NCBI GenBank assembly: GCA_008501635.1 | Contig: QQUJ01000005.1 | Location: 1 to 64,000 of the forward strand | Source of the DNA: Pseudomonadota bacterium | GTDB lineage: Bacteria; Pseudomonadota; Gammaproteobacteria; QQUJ01 | Length of the DNA: 64,000 bases | Direction: 5' to 3' | In this document: positions 1 to 8,640 of the stretch, piece after piece | Layout of the letters: every line of letters starts with the position of its first letter | Position numbering within the stretch: position 1 is the first letter of the stretch | The notes under the pieces: model-generated | What the model was told of the DNA's origin: nothing | The model's input: the letters and a program-made list of their open reading frames with translations, nothing else | Database searches by the model: none | Position numbers and translations under genes: made by a program

Positions 1-328
1 AGCGATGGACGCATCCGGTACAAAACTGGAATCTCACATTGTCACAGCTGGCGATTCACTTCCAGGGACGCCTAGACGACCATATGGCACTGTGAAGACT
101 GGCTGACACAGAGTTTTGAACACCCTCTCAAACGCCTTTTGAGCTGACTTTTTCGTGCTCCCTTACTGGCGTTTGATGCCTGCCTCGAGCTAGTACCATT
201 CATGTCATTGCCCTGGTGTGGACGCTTCTCATTGTAGTTATTTAAGGAACGCCTCTAGATCTTAACGAGGCTCGGACTTTCTTCAAAAGCACGAGAGATA
301 ATATACGTTATTCCTTACAGGGACAGGT
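1..328. other. Leader region without a recognisable gene
   Basis: No reading frame here gives a convincing protein: two frames checked by hand hit stops after about 25 to 35 codons and show no motif. The stretch ends with a short A/T-rich segment and a weak GGGACAG sequence just before the ATG at 329. It may hold the promoter of the downstream hydrolase, but I could not pick unambiguous -35 and -10 boxes. Confidence 0.5.
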
Positions 329-1723
329 ATGCAACTCATACACCACGGAGCGGTAGAAGGCGTAACGGGATCGTGTCATGAACTAGTCATAGACAATACG
401 AACTCAGTCTTGGTCGATTGCGGATTGTTTCAGGGCACTGAACTTTCCCCGGGCAGAGCCTCGTCACACAATCTCACGATTGATTTTCCTACCGACCGGG
501 TTCGGGCACTGTTGTTAACACACTGCCATCTCGATCACGCCGGACGGATTCCCTATCTTCTGGCCGCTGGATTTCGAGGGCCGATACTCTGCTCGGAACC
601 CACAGCGGTACTCCTTCCCCTCATGCTGGAGGATGCGCTGAAGATGGGTGTGACGCGCGATAGGAAGCTGATTGAGGGTTTTCTTGAGCTGCTGCGGATG
701 AGGCTCGTGCCGGTTCCGTACGATCGGTGGCAAGACGTGGAACTGCAAGGGGGCTGTAGTCTGGCGGTGCGCTTTCGACCGGCGGGGCATATTCTTGGAT
801 CGGCCTACATCGAATGCCGGGTGCGCGGCGAGGGAGCCGATGAACGAGTGCTTTTTTCGGGTGATCTGGGCCCACCGTACACGCCCTTGCTGCCGGCACC
901 GAAAGCTCCCTGGGGCACGGACGTGTTGGTGCTGGAAAGCACCTATGGCGACCGGCTGCACGAGCAGCGACACTCGCGGCGGCAGCGGCTGCGGCGCATC
1001 GTCGAGCACTGTCTTCGTGATCGTGGGGTGATCCTGATTCCGGCGTTCAGTATCGGTCGTACCCAGGAGTTGCTCTATGAACTGGAAGATATCATCCACC
1101 GTTATGGGTTGCGGGACGCAGCCGCTGGCGTGAAGTGGGAAGAGCTGGAGATAATTGTCGACTCGCCGTTGGCCGCCCGGCTCACTGATGGCTATCGGCA
1201 GCTGCGCGATTATTGGGATGCGGAGGCCAGGCGGCGTGCGGTACGGGGCAGGCACCCGCTTGCCTTTGATCAGATCACCACGATTCCCGACCATGCGACC
1301 CACCTCGCTGCGGTGGATTACCTGCGCCGCACCGCGCGGCCCTGTATCGTGATCGCCGGCAGCGGCATGTGCAGTGGCGGACGTATCGTCAACTATCTAA
1401 AGGCCTTGCTGGGGGATGCGCGCACGGACGTGCTGTTTGTGGGTTATCAGGCGCTGGGCACGCCAGGGCGCGATATTCAGCGCTATGGTCCCGAAGGGGG
1501 CTATGTCGAGCTTGACGGGCAACGCTATGACATTCGCGCAGGAGTGCATACGCTGCCTGGTTATTCAGCGCACGCCGATCAGAAGGATCTGGTTAATTTC
1601 GTGCGGCGCATGCGTCGTCGGCCGCGACAGATCCGCTTGGTGCACGGAGACCATCAAGCCAAAATGAGCCTCAAGAAATCGCTTGCATCGGTATGTCCGG
1701 AGAGCGAAGTGATTATCCCCTGA
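329..1723 (+). CDS. MBL-fold/beta-CASP RNA-processing-type metallo-hydrolase
   Basis: This 464-residue protein has the metallo-beta-lactamase metal motif HCHLDH at residues 65-70, a GDLG aspartate motif near residue 178, and a C-terminal SAHAD plus VHGDH pair typical of the beta-CASP/RMMBL group, whose members include CPSF73-like RNA exo/endonucleases. The length matches the usual 450-470 residues of bacterial members. It is expected to be a cytoplasmic zinc-dependent nuclease, although no bacterial substrate can be deduced from sequence. It stands alone, with a 470-base gap to the next gene. ATG 329 places the N-terminal strand directly at the MBL fold, so no upstream extension is needed. 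Family assignment is firm; the RNA substrate is inference from the family. Confidence 0.85.
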   Translation: MQLIHHGAVEGVTGSCHELVIDNTNSVLVDCGLFQGTELSPGRASSHNLTIDFPTDRVRALLLTHCHLDHAGRIPYLLAAGFRGPILCSEPTAVLLPLMLEDALKMGVTRDRKLIEGFLELLRMRLVPVPYDRWQDVELQGGCSLAVRFRPAGHILGSAYIECRVRGEGADERVLFSGDLGPPYTPLLPAPKAPWGTDVLVLESTYGDRLHEQRHSRRQRLRRIVEHCLRDRGVILIPAFSIGRTQELLYELEDIIHRYGLRDAAAGVKWEELEIIVDSPLAARLTDGYRQLRDYWDAEARRRAVRGRHPLAFDQITTIPDHATHLAAVDYLRRTARPCIVIAGSGMCSGGRIVNYLKALLGDARTDVLFVGYQALGTPGRDIQRYGPEGGYVELDGQRYDIRAGVHTLPGYSAHADQKDLVNFVRRMRRRPRQIRLVHGDHQAKMSLKKSLASVCPESEVIIP

Positions 1724-2194
1724 TTTGATCGATCGGCTTGTTCGCCCGATCGACCCGTTATCCCTGTGTCAGTCGGCGCGAGCTGGTATACAGATCGTTT
1801 TCGCGAGGCGGACGCTCGAGGGTGACACGCGGTATGCAGAGGGGTGTCAATAAAATTTACACCCCTTGGGGGTGCCGTCCCGATATCTCTTTGGATTTCT
1901 GTATTTCCGTTCTAATTGACTGTTTCTTCTGCAAACCTGTCGGTCACCCCGCGGTTTATATGGGTGCGTGAACAGGTAGCGACAGGCCCTGCGTAAGATC
2001 TGGCCATGGTTTCCGGGGAAAAAATGTCAGTTGTTTTTACAGATATTTCTTCAAAAACCTGAGGTAAATTGGATGGATTGAGCTTAAGTCACCGAAATAT
2101 AAAAGAAAATGTTTAACTGGTATTGAATATGCACATGTTTTGCTTGAGATGCGCTGGTACAACGCAAAAGAATAGCGAAAACAGGAGCAAGGTT
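1724..2194. other. Intergenic region with possible structured leader
   Basis: There is no convincing gene. A nested palindrome lies at about 1935-1985 (arms CCTGTCG and CGACAGG, with inner arms CACCC and GGGTG), which could fold in RNA upstream of the PEP-CTERM gene. It does not match a riboswitch I can identify. The 3' half is A/T-rich and carries the sigma-54-like element listed separately. Confidence 0.4.
2118..2133 (+). promoter_or_regulatory. Possible sigma-54 promoter of the VWA PEP-CTERM gene
   Basis: The sequence TGGTATTGAATATGCA has the GG-N10-GC spacing of a -24/-12 promoter and keeps the invariant GG and GC, but only about half of the remaining consensus. It lies 62 bases before the ATG at 2195. 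In XrtA systems PEP-CTERM genes are commonly controlled by the sigma-54 activator PrsR, so the site fits, but one degenerate match is weak evidence. Confidence 0.35.
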
Positions 2195-3070
2195 ATGAAT
2201 CGTATAAAGAAGCTCGTTTATGCTGCCGGTCTGGCAATGGGAATGGCTGGGGGCGCGCAGGCTGCCGATATTGTGTTCATTGTCGACGAGTCGGGCTCCA
2301 TGGGCGGTGAGCATGCTTGGCTTTCGAGCATGGTTACCAGCTTAGAAACGGAGCTGGTAGCCGCAGGTGAGACGGCTAACAACTACGGTTTGGTTGGATA
2401 TGGAGCGAGTTCTTCACATGGAATTGATGGTCACGCTCATACTGTGGGATCGGGTGATTGGGGAACTGCAGCAGCCTTAGCTTCAGCCACTAGTGGATTA
2501 TTTACATCCGGCGGTACTGAAGATGGGTGGCAAGCAATCGATTATGCCCTGAATCATTACGCTTGGTCCGGCGGTCCCATTAATTTTATTCTGGTTACGG
2601 ATGAGGACAGAGACAACAGGGATGCTTCGTTATCATACGCCAGTGTGTTGTCTGATCTGAATGGCAGAGGTGTTGTGCTGAATTCTGTGATAAATGTGTC
2701 ACTCCGTGATGGTACCGGCGCAGTCGCAGTGGGGGTTGACGGCGATAATCCCGCTAACGCCTACATTGCCGATGGCATGGGTGGCTACACATCGGCAACT
2801 GGCGGGACCGCCACTGGTGGATACGGGACCTCGGTTGCGAACTACGCAGAGTTGGCTTGGGCGACTGGCGGTGCTGCTTGGGATCTGAATCAGCTCAGAG
2901 CTGGCGGTTTGACTGCTGCCTCTTTCACCGCCGCGTTCGTTGATATCAAGGTGCAGGAGATAATCGAGCAGACCGGTTCGGTTCCCGAACCCGCTTCATT
3001 GGCGCTGATGGGAATCGGCCTGCTGGGAATGGGATTCGGTCGTAAGGTGATTAAGAGTCGAATTCGTTAA
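2195..3070 (+). CDS. VWA-domain PEP-CTERM surface protein
   Basis: Starting at ATG 2195 (AGGAG 8 bases upstream) this encodes 291 residues. A signal peptide ends near AQA (residues 21-23). A von Willebrand A domain follows at once, with an intact DESGS MIDAS motif at residues 31-35, suggesting divalent-metal-dependent ligand or protein binding. The C terminus has a VPEP motif, a hydrophobic helix and a basic tail, the PEP-CTERM sorting signal recognised by an exosortase. The protein should be exported, processed and placed on the surface or in the exopolysaccharide matrix. An upstream in-frame ATG at 2123 would put 24 polar residues before the signal peptide and is less likely. A strong terminator follows, so it is monocistronic. 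The ligand is unknown. Confidence 0.85.
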   Translation: MNRIKKLVYAAGLAMGMAGGAQAADIVFIVDESGSMGGEHAWLSSMVTSLETELVAAGETANNYGLVGYGASSSHGIDGHAHTVGSGDWGTAAALASATSGLFTSGGTEDGWQAIDYALNHYAWSGGPINFILVTDEDRDNRDASLSYASVLSDLNGRGVVLNSVINVSLRDGTGAVAVGVDGDNPANAYIADGMGGYTSATGGTATGGYGTSVANYAELAWATGGAAWDLNQLRAGGLTAASFTAAFVDIKVQEIIEQTGSVPEPASLALMGIGLLGMGFGRKVIKSRIR

Positions 3071-3098
3071 TCTCAGTTGCGATTATTCGTGTAAAAAG

Positions 3099-3127
3099 AC
3101 GGCGGCCATTGGCCGCCGTTTTTTTTA
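3099..3127 (+). terminator. Rho-independent terminator
   Basis: A perfect 9-bp GC-rich stem (ACGGCGGCC at 3099-3107 with GGCCGCCGT at 3111-3119) has a 3-base loop and is followed by a run of T. It lies 29 bases after the stop of the VWA gene and ends that transcript. Confidence 0.92.
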
Positions 3128-3148
3128 TTTATCCAAGTCAATATAGGC

Positions 3149-3211
3149 CGGGTTAGCAAAGCGTAACCCGACGAATGCAGGGTGTGTGTCGGGTTACGCT
3201 TTGCTAACCCG
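3149..3211. repeat. Perfect 24-bp inverted repeat (REP-like palindrome)
   Basis: Arms at 3149-3172 and 3188-3211 are exact reverse complements around a 15-base spacer; the arm core is GGGTTAGCAAAGCGTAACCC. Immediately downstream, about 3240-3262, a second short palindrome (CCTTCTCCC/GGGAGAAGG) is present. Arrangements like this recur as intergenic repeats in many gammaproteobacteria. It could also act as a two-way transcription barrier between the converging VWA and lamin-tail genes. Confidence 0.8.
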
Positions 3212-3303
3212 ACCTACGGGCTGATTCCCCCTCATCCTGACCTTCTCCCGGAGGGAGAAGGGACGCATAGTTCAGAGTTTTTGGGACGTCTGTGGATGTA
3301 AGT

Positions 3304-4014
3304 CTACTCTTCGACAGTGCACCGAGTCGCAAGCGGTGTTGGTTTTCGACAGAGCGTGAGGCCGATCATTCCCGCGATGAGTAAGACAAGGGTCGCAGGC
3401 TCGGGTACCGCCGTTATCGGCGACTCAATGGGTTGGGGTTCCAGCACATAGGGCATACCTGTTGCTGATGTACCTGGAGAGAACAAAGCGTCAATTGCTC
3501 CTGGAACCAGCGAATGTCTGACAAAATCGCCCGTAAAGGATGGGTAGCGCGTTAACGATTCGTTGTTGCCAGCCTCCGCACCATACGAGAGGTTGGCGAT
3601 GATGGTGGATCCGTCACGGAGGACGATGTTATCACCACCATTGTTCAAACTCAGACTACCCGTGGTGGCGGTGAATACGAGACCAGGGATATCGGTTGGT
3701 GTCCCGCCTCCATATACAACGACCGTTCCTCCGGATGGCACCAGGGTAGCTGAAGGAAAAACGTGTCGGACACTGACGCTGTCACTGAGCGTCCAGTTGC
3801 TGATATCGATTTCAATGGGGGACAGATTGATGAACTCAATGAATTCATCGTCATAGGTGTCGCGGATACCGTCACCGTTGGCGTCGCCTGCCAGGCCGGA
3901 GGCGGGATCGGCGAGTATTTCCGTGATGATCGGGACTGCCTGGGAGGGGGCGGGGAGTGCGATGATGAGAACAAAGGCCGCAAGGGCGTTCGACAGCTTC
4001 CTGCTGTGGCTCAT
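3304..4014 (-). CDS. Lamin-tail-domain PEP-CTERM protein
   Basis: From ATG 4014, preceded by AAAGGA, the product is 236 residues. It has an N-terminal signal peptide (to about residue 27, ending SQA), then a domain resembling the lamin-tail fold: an opening ITEILADP, an FIEFINL segment and a WTLSD segment, the signature seen in many secreted bacterial proteins and nucleases. The C terminus has a VPEP motif, a hydrophobic helix and an arginine/lysine tail, so it is a predicted exosortase substrate like the VWA protein. An acidic stretch with DANGDG at about residues 45-55 could bind calcium. No catalytic motif is visible. A start at 4053 would add 13 residues without a ribosome site. It is a surface or matrix protein of unknown role. 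Confidence 0.8.
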   Translation of the reverse strand: MSHSRKLSNALAAFVLIIALPAPSQAVPIITEILADPASGLAGDANGDGIRDTYDDEFIEFINLSPIEIDISNWTLSDSVSVRHVFPSATLVPSGGTVVVYGGGTPTDIPGLVFTATTGSLSLNNGGDNIVLRDGSTIIANLSYGAEAGNNESLTRYPSFTGDFVRHSLVPGAIDALFSPGTSATGMPYVLEPQPIESPITAVPEPATLVLLIAGMIGLTLCRKPTPLATRCTVEE

Positions 4015-4187
4015 GTTGGAGTCCTTTCCAAGTTGTGTGGCTGTACGGGACAAATGTTAGCCGGAATTAGTCGGGGTGCCAAGCCTGGTGTTATGTGTTT
4101 TTGGGTCAGGGTGTTGAGTTGGGCCCATCCTGCCGGGTTTGACCCAACCTATATGACAAGGGAGGGGCGTGCGCTGGGACGAAAGCA

Positions 4188-4256
4188 GTAGGAGCGGCTT
4201 CAGCCGCGATGTCGTGTTTCTCAGGTGATGCTCTTCGCGGCTGAAGCCGCTCCTAC
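4188..4256. repeat. 22-bp inverted repeat (REP-like)
   Basis: The arms at 4188-4209 and 4235-4256 are exact reverse complements (core GGAGCGGCTTCAGCCGCGA). This is the familiar REP-type palindrome dispersed in gammaproteobacterial genomes. The right arm also starts the first unit of the adjoining 94-bp tandem array. Confidence 0.85.
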
Positions 4257-4548
4257 GGGTTGAGGTTTTGGGGAGGGGTTGTGTTGAGCCCACCCTGCCT
4301 GGTTTGACTCAACCTGCGATTTGGCTGTTCGCGGCTGAAGCCGCTCCTACGGGTTGAGGTTTTGGGGTGAGGTTGTGTTGGGTTCACCCTGCCTGGTTTG
4401 ACTCAACCTGCGATTTGGCTGTTCGCGGCTGAAGCCGCTCCTACGGGTTGAGGTTTTGGGGTGGGGTTGTGTTATGCCCACCCTGCCGGGTTTGACTCAA
4501 CCTGCGATTTGGCTGTTCGCGGCTGAAGCCGCTCCTGCGGGTTGAGGT
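4234..4548. repeat. 94-bp tandem repeat array carrying REP arms
   Basis: Units begin at 4234, 4328, 4422 and 4516, an exact 94-base period with three full copies and a 33-base partial. Each unit starts with TTCGCGGCTGAAGCCGCTCC (a REP arm) and continues with a stretch containing TTTGACTCAACCTGCGATT. Copies differ by only a few bases, so the expansion is recent. The array fills the gap between the lamin-tail gene and the 3' end of the PrsT gene and has no coding potential. Confidence 0.92.
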
Positions 4549-4559
4549 GTCGGCTGGTG

Positions 4560-7340
4560 TCATTGCAATTCCTTGAGCAGCGCTGCAGCCGCAGCGCGTT
4601 CTGCAAATGGTTTGTTGTCTGCGAGCAAGGCTTGCAGGTCGTTTTTCGCCTGCTCGCGCTCGCCTGTTTGAGCGCGCGCCGCCGCGAGGTGGAATTTAAT
4701 ATCCCTGTTGTTCGGTGCGCTGAGCACGGCGGTTTTTAGAATCCGTAACCCTTGCTGGAGGTCGCCGCTCTTTATCAGCACCCAACCATAAGTATCCAGA
4801 ACGTCGGCGCTTTCCGGTGCCAGGTCGTGCGCCCTTTTGGCGAGTTCAAGCGACCGGATGTTATCTGAACCCAGATATAAACCGGAAAGATTATTGAGTG
4901 CGACAACGTTGTTTTGCTGCAACTGTAAAACGCTCTCGTACTCTCTAATGGCATCAGAGCCTTTACCGTTCTGTTGCAGGGTTTGTGCGAGCGCCAAACG
5001 TACGGCAATATCTTTAGGGTTTGTTTCGACCCAGTTGCGTAGCCTCGCGGTAGCCTGGTCGCTATCGCCGCTGGCTTCCTCGGCTTTGAAGAGCTTGATG
5101 AGTAGCGGGCGATTGGGCGACAGCTTGTAGGCTGTTTGATACGACTTTTTGGCGTCGGCGGCGCGATTGTCGCGCATCCACAGGTCACCCTGTAACACGT
5201 AACCCGCCGCGCTCTCTGGGTGCTCGCTCATCAGCAGTTTTGCAATTCGTTCCGCAGCTTTGGCATTGCCGGTTTCCAGTTCAAGATTACCCAGTGCCAC
5301 TCTCGCCGGAAGGTAGGCGCTGTCGAGGGTGATTGCTCGCTGCAAAGATGCCTTGGCACCCGCGACATCCTTGCCGGCTAGCTGGGCGATGGAGAGTTTG
5401 AAATAGGCATCGGTAGATTGCGGGTTGAGCTCCACAAGTTTCTCAAAGGTTTTTCGACCTGCCGAATGACTGCCGGTTGCGAGCTGGCTCTGGCCCAGCA
5501 GCACAAGAACACGGGGTTCATTGGGAGCAAGTTTTTCCGCTTCGGTGATCAACTCCAGTGCTTTTTTTGGATTGTTTTCTTGCAGATAGATCCCTGCCAG
5601 GATGAGGCGCGGCTGGAGTGCAGCAGGATTATGCCAACGGGCCCTGTCCAAAAGCTGTAGCGCGTCCTGATAGCGCGCCTCGTCCTTGGCAATTTTTGCG
5701 AGCCCCAGCAATGCTTGCTCATTGTTCTTGTCGAACTCCAGCACCGATTCAAAGCGTTGGCGCGCAAGTTTCCTATCGTTGGCTTGCAGATCCAGGCGTG
5801 CAAGGTTAAGCAGCGCGGGTATGTAATTTGAAGAAACAGAAAGCGCTGTTTCGTAGGTGGCACGCGCTTGTTTGATGTCTTTCTTGCCTTCGTATGCGGC
5901 TGCCATGAGATTGTAGGGGAGGGGATTCCTGGGTTTCTTCGCAACCAGTGCTCTGGCGCTCTCCAAAGTCTTGTCAAACTCACCCCTTTTGAGATGGATC
6001 AGTCCGAGCATGATCTCCGCTTGAAGAAAATCGGGATCAATTTCAATGGCGGTGTTCAATTCCGCAATGGCTTTGTCGGGGTCTCCCTTGGCCAGCTGAC
6101 CACTGGCCAGCCGCAATCGAATTTCCATGGCTTGCGGCTCGAGGTCCACAGCCCTTTCAAGATAAGACATGCCTCTGGTGTAGTTTCCGTTTGCGATATG
6201 GGCGTTACCCAGCATTGAGAGAAACTGCACATCACCAGAAAACTCTTTTTCCGCAGGTTCGAGTATTTCGATGGCGCGACCTGGCGTATTGAGTTTCAGG
6301 TAAGATGCCGCCAGAAGCTTTCGTGCGGGGAGGTGCGTTGGGTCTGAGTTCAGATATTGGGACAGTTGCTGTGTAGCCAGTTCGAATTCATTAAGCAGGT
6401 AGTGCACCGAACCAAGCAGTAGCATGCTGGGCAAGTGATCGGGTTTTACGCTGCGCACACGGTAGAGCGCGCTCTTGGCGTTTTCAAGATTGTTGCTCTG
6501 TTTGGCGGCTACGGCCGTGAGGTAGTTGACGAGCGGGTGGTCGGGTAGGCTCTTTGCCAGGAAATCAATATGCTCCTTCGTCTGGTCTGTCTTTTGTTGT
6601 TCAAGAAGCGCGCGCACCAACCCGACGCGGGCACTGAAACTGTTGTCGTCCAGGTTTACTGATTTTCTGAAATATTCCTCGGCTTTTACCGCATCCCTTT
6701 TGGAAAGTGCCACCTCTCCCTTCAACATCCAGGATTGTGCATCCTGATCAGACTGTTCCAGCGCGAGATCGAGTCGGTAATCGGCGTCGTCGAACTCCTT
6801 CTCCATAAGCGCTATTTTTGCCAGGCCCCGATGCGCCAATGGATTTGTTTTCTCTTTGCGGAGGCTTTCCAGAAATCTTTTCTTGGCATTCGACAGGTCT
6901 TGGATGCCTATCTCGGCCTCACCTCGCACCACCAGGGCGAGCGGTGAGCTCTGCTCCGTGCTGCTGCTATCAAGAGCCTCTAACGCCTCCTTGTAATTGC
7001 TTCTAAGCAGGTAGGCTTGCGCGAGGGCGAGTTTTATTTCGTCGTCCTCCTTGCCTTTGCTTTGTGCATATTTGAGCTCTTTTTCTGCACCTGCCCCGTC
7101 ACCCAACTCGAGATAGGCTTGGCCCAAAGCCCACCGTGCCGCGATGTTATCGGGCTCCTTTTGCAGAATGAGTTTGTACTCGAGCACGGCCGCCCGGTAG
7201 TCACCTTCGTTCTGGAGTACTTGTGCTCGATCGAAACGCTCTTGCGAGCTGATTTCGGCACTGCAACCAGTGGTGGCGAGAGTGGCGGCGAGAATTGCCG
7301 CGGCCAACCAGGGTTTGTGCGGGAACGGGAAGTCGTTCAT
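4560..7340 (-). CDS. prsT: PEP-CTERM system TPR lipoprotein PrsT
   Basis: ATG 7340 with AAAGGAG upstream gives 926 residues. The first 26 residues form a lipoprotein signal with the acylated cysteine at C26 (ATTGC). The rest is an almost uninterrupted solenoid of about twenty or more tetratricopeptide repeats, with recurrent A-x-Y-x2-A-L and N-P helices. Length, lipobox and TPR content match PrsT, the TPR lipoprotein in XrtA/PEP-CTERM exopolysaccharide loci. It should sit in the envelope as a scaffold for polysaccharide or PEP-CTERM protein export. The rest of the locus (exosortase, PrsK/PrsR, glycosyltransferases) is not here. An alternative start at 7397 lacks a Shine-Dalgarno sequence. The specific name relies on architecture; the TPR-lipoprotein call itself is firm. 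Confidence 0.85.
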   Translation of the reverse strand: MNDFPFPHKPWLAAAILAATLATTGCSAEISSQERFDRAQVLQNEGDYRAAVLEYKLILQKEPDNIAARWALGQAYLELGDGAGAEKELKYAQSKGKEDDEIKLALAQAYLLRSNYKEALEALDSSSTEQSSPLALVVRGEAEIGIQDLSNAKKRFLESLRKEKTNPLAHRGLAKIALMEKEFDDADYRLDLALEQSDQDAQSWMLKGEVALSKRDAVKAEEYFRKSVNLDDNSFSARVGLVRALLEQQKTDQTKEHIDFLAKSLPDHPLVNYLTAVAAKQSNNLENAKSALYRVRSVKPDHLPSMLLLGSVHYLLNEFELATQQLSQYLNSDPTHLPARKLLAASYLKLNTPGRAIEILEPAEKEFSGDVQFLSMLGNAHIANGNYTRGMSYLERAVDLEPQAMEIRLRLASGQLAKGDPDKAIAELNTAIEIDPDFLQAEIMLGLIHLKRGEFDKTLESARALVAKKPRNPLPYNLMAAAYEGKKDIKQARATYETALSVSSNYIPALLNLARLDLQANDRKLARQRFESVLEFDKNNEQALLGLAKIAKDEARYQDALQLLDRARWHNPAALQPRLILAGIYLQENNPKKALELITEAEKLAPNEPRVLVLLGQSQLATGSHSAGRKTFEKLVELNPQSTDAYFKLSIAQLAGKDVAGAKASLQRAITLDSAYLPARVALGNLELETGNAKAAERIAKLLMSEHPESAAGYVLQGDLWMRDNRAADAKKSYQTAYKLSPNRPLLIKLFKAEEASGDSDQATARLRNWVETNPKDIAVRLALAQTLQQNGKGSDAIREYESVLQLQQNNVVALNNLSGLYLGSDNIRSLELAKRAHDLAPESADVLDTYGWVLIKSGDLQQGLRILKTAVLSAPNNRDIKFHLAAARAQTGEREQAKNDLQALLADNKPFAERAAAAALLKELQ

Positions 7341-8070
7341 GGCGCAACTCCTTTTGATAAATCGATGGATTCTTATGAGGGCGAGAGAAAGATCCATCGG
7401 TCGGTTTTCTTAAAACGTCCTATTTTACATAGGTATTCCCGGTAACAGGGTAAGGCGCCCTTGGTCATACACCATAATGACCGACCCGGCACCTGGGGAA
7501 GCTCTGAATTATGTCGTGTTCAGTGATTCTGTTGCCCGGAAGCGACGATTTCGGTGTTGGAAAGCTTGGCAATAGCGGGCCATTACCTGCACTTTCCGCC
7601 CTGAACTTGCCGCTGCTGAACAACGCTCCCATCTAAACAGACTCAATCAGAGGTTCCCTGGAGTCCCCTGCATCGCAAACCGGTGAATCCTCAACAACTG
7701 TTAAACCTGGTGATTTTCAATTTCCCTGCTTTCAACAAGAAACCCTAACACTTGGAGGAAAACAAGCTGAAAGGAAGGGTCTGACACACGCCAGTAAGTA
7801 TAAGCATTAATAAAATCGATACAAATGGCGTGGAAAAATAATCATAAATCTTTTTGGGTTTAGCCGCTTACGTGATCCAGTTCTCCTATCTGATCAAAGC
7901 CAGACCGATTAGCAGGTATTTGTGAACTCCTCCGCATAACGGTGGGTACGGCACCGGTAGTCTTGCATCCGTACCAACCGGGTACAGACCCGTCGGCTCC
8001 ACACCGCAGGTGCCGCAAAGTCAGTAGCCGGGGATCATCCACCGATCAGTTGAAGCGTGAGAGCCCCAGA
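7341..8070. other. Long intergenic region
   Basis: I see no gene on either strand. The first part (to about 7480) is the promoter side of prsT. A GGAGG at about 7755 precedes no usable reading frame. The segment 7890-8050 is rich in short GC palindromes and may be a structured 5' leader of the lipoprotein gene at 8071. It contains CCGCAAAG followed by GTAGCCGGGGATC, reminiscent of pieces of the class-I c-di-GMP riboswitch, but I could not assemble the full fold. Confidence 0.35.
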
Positions 8071-8511
8071 ATGTGTCACTCAAGGATCTTCCTCGTAATG
8101 ATTGCCTCCAGTGCGCTGTTAACCGCTTGTGGTGGTGGTGGTGGCACGGGTACGACGATCGGCAGCGGCGCTGGTCAGGTGCCGGCTGGTACCGCCTCGG
8201 TGCAGGTAAGCTGGGATGCGCCCACGAATCGATCCGACGGGTCATGTTTGGGCAATGACTTGAATGGATTCGTCGTGTCGTACGGTAATTCATCCGGCCA
8301 ATATACGCAGAATGCGCAACTCTATTTGAGTTCAGGCTCCATATCCTGTCAGCAAATCGCTTACGACAATGTCTGTGGTGTCAGCGTCAATCGGTGCACC
8401 TATACGGTGGGTGGACTCGCTACCGGCGATTGGTACTTTGCGGTGCGCGCATTTGATGATGTCGGCGCCTACAGCAGCTACTCCTTTGAGGCCTCTACGC
8501 GGCTGAACTAA
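8071..8511 (+). CDS. Fibronectin type III-like lipoprotein
   Basis: From ATG 8071 this is 146 residues. The N terminus is a lipoprotein signal with cysteine C20 (LLTAC), followed by a glycine-rich linker and one beta-sandwich domain resembling fibronectin type III: ASVQVSWDAP at the first strand and a final WYFAVRAFDDVGAYS strand. Four cysteines in the domain could form disulfides. It is an exported lipid-anchored protein, possibly binding carbohydrate or a PEP-CTERM matrix component. A longer frame from 7942 has no signal before the lipobox and is rejected. No clear ribosome site precedes 8071, so the start rests on the lipobox. Confidence 0.7.
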   Translation: MCHSRIFLVMIASSALLTACGGGGGTGTTIGSGAGQVPAGTASVQVSWDAPTNRSDGSCLGNDLNGFVVSYGNSSGQYTQNAQLYLSSGSISCQQIAYDNVCGVSVNRCTYTVGGLATGDWYFAVRAFDDVGAYSSYSFEASTRLN

Positions 8512-8640
8512 CAGAACCAGGACGCCGCTGTCCCATAATCCTTAGAAATAGAGTTTTTTCAGGTATTCGTCGGGTTACGCCAGGCAATCCGACCTGCAGC
8601 TACTCGCGCGATCCCTGGCCAAATCAGGCTACCAGCGCCG

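Noticed and set aside
7890-8050. Class-I c-di-GMP riboswitch before the fibronectin-like lipoprotein gene
   Set aside because: Only fragments of the conserved sequence (CGCAAAG and a GTAGCCGGG-like piece) are present and the two required helices could not be drawn. A covariance search with the GEMM model would settle it.
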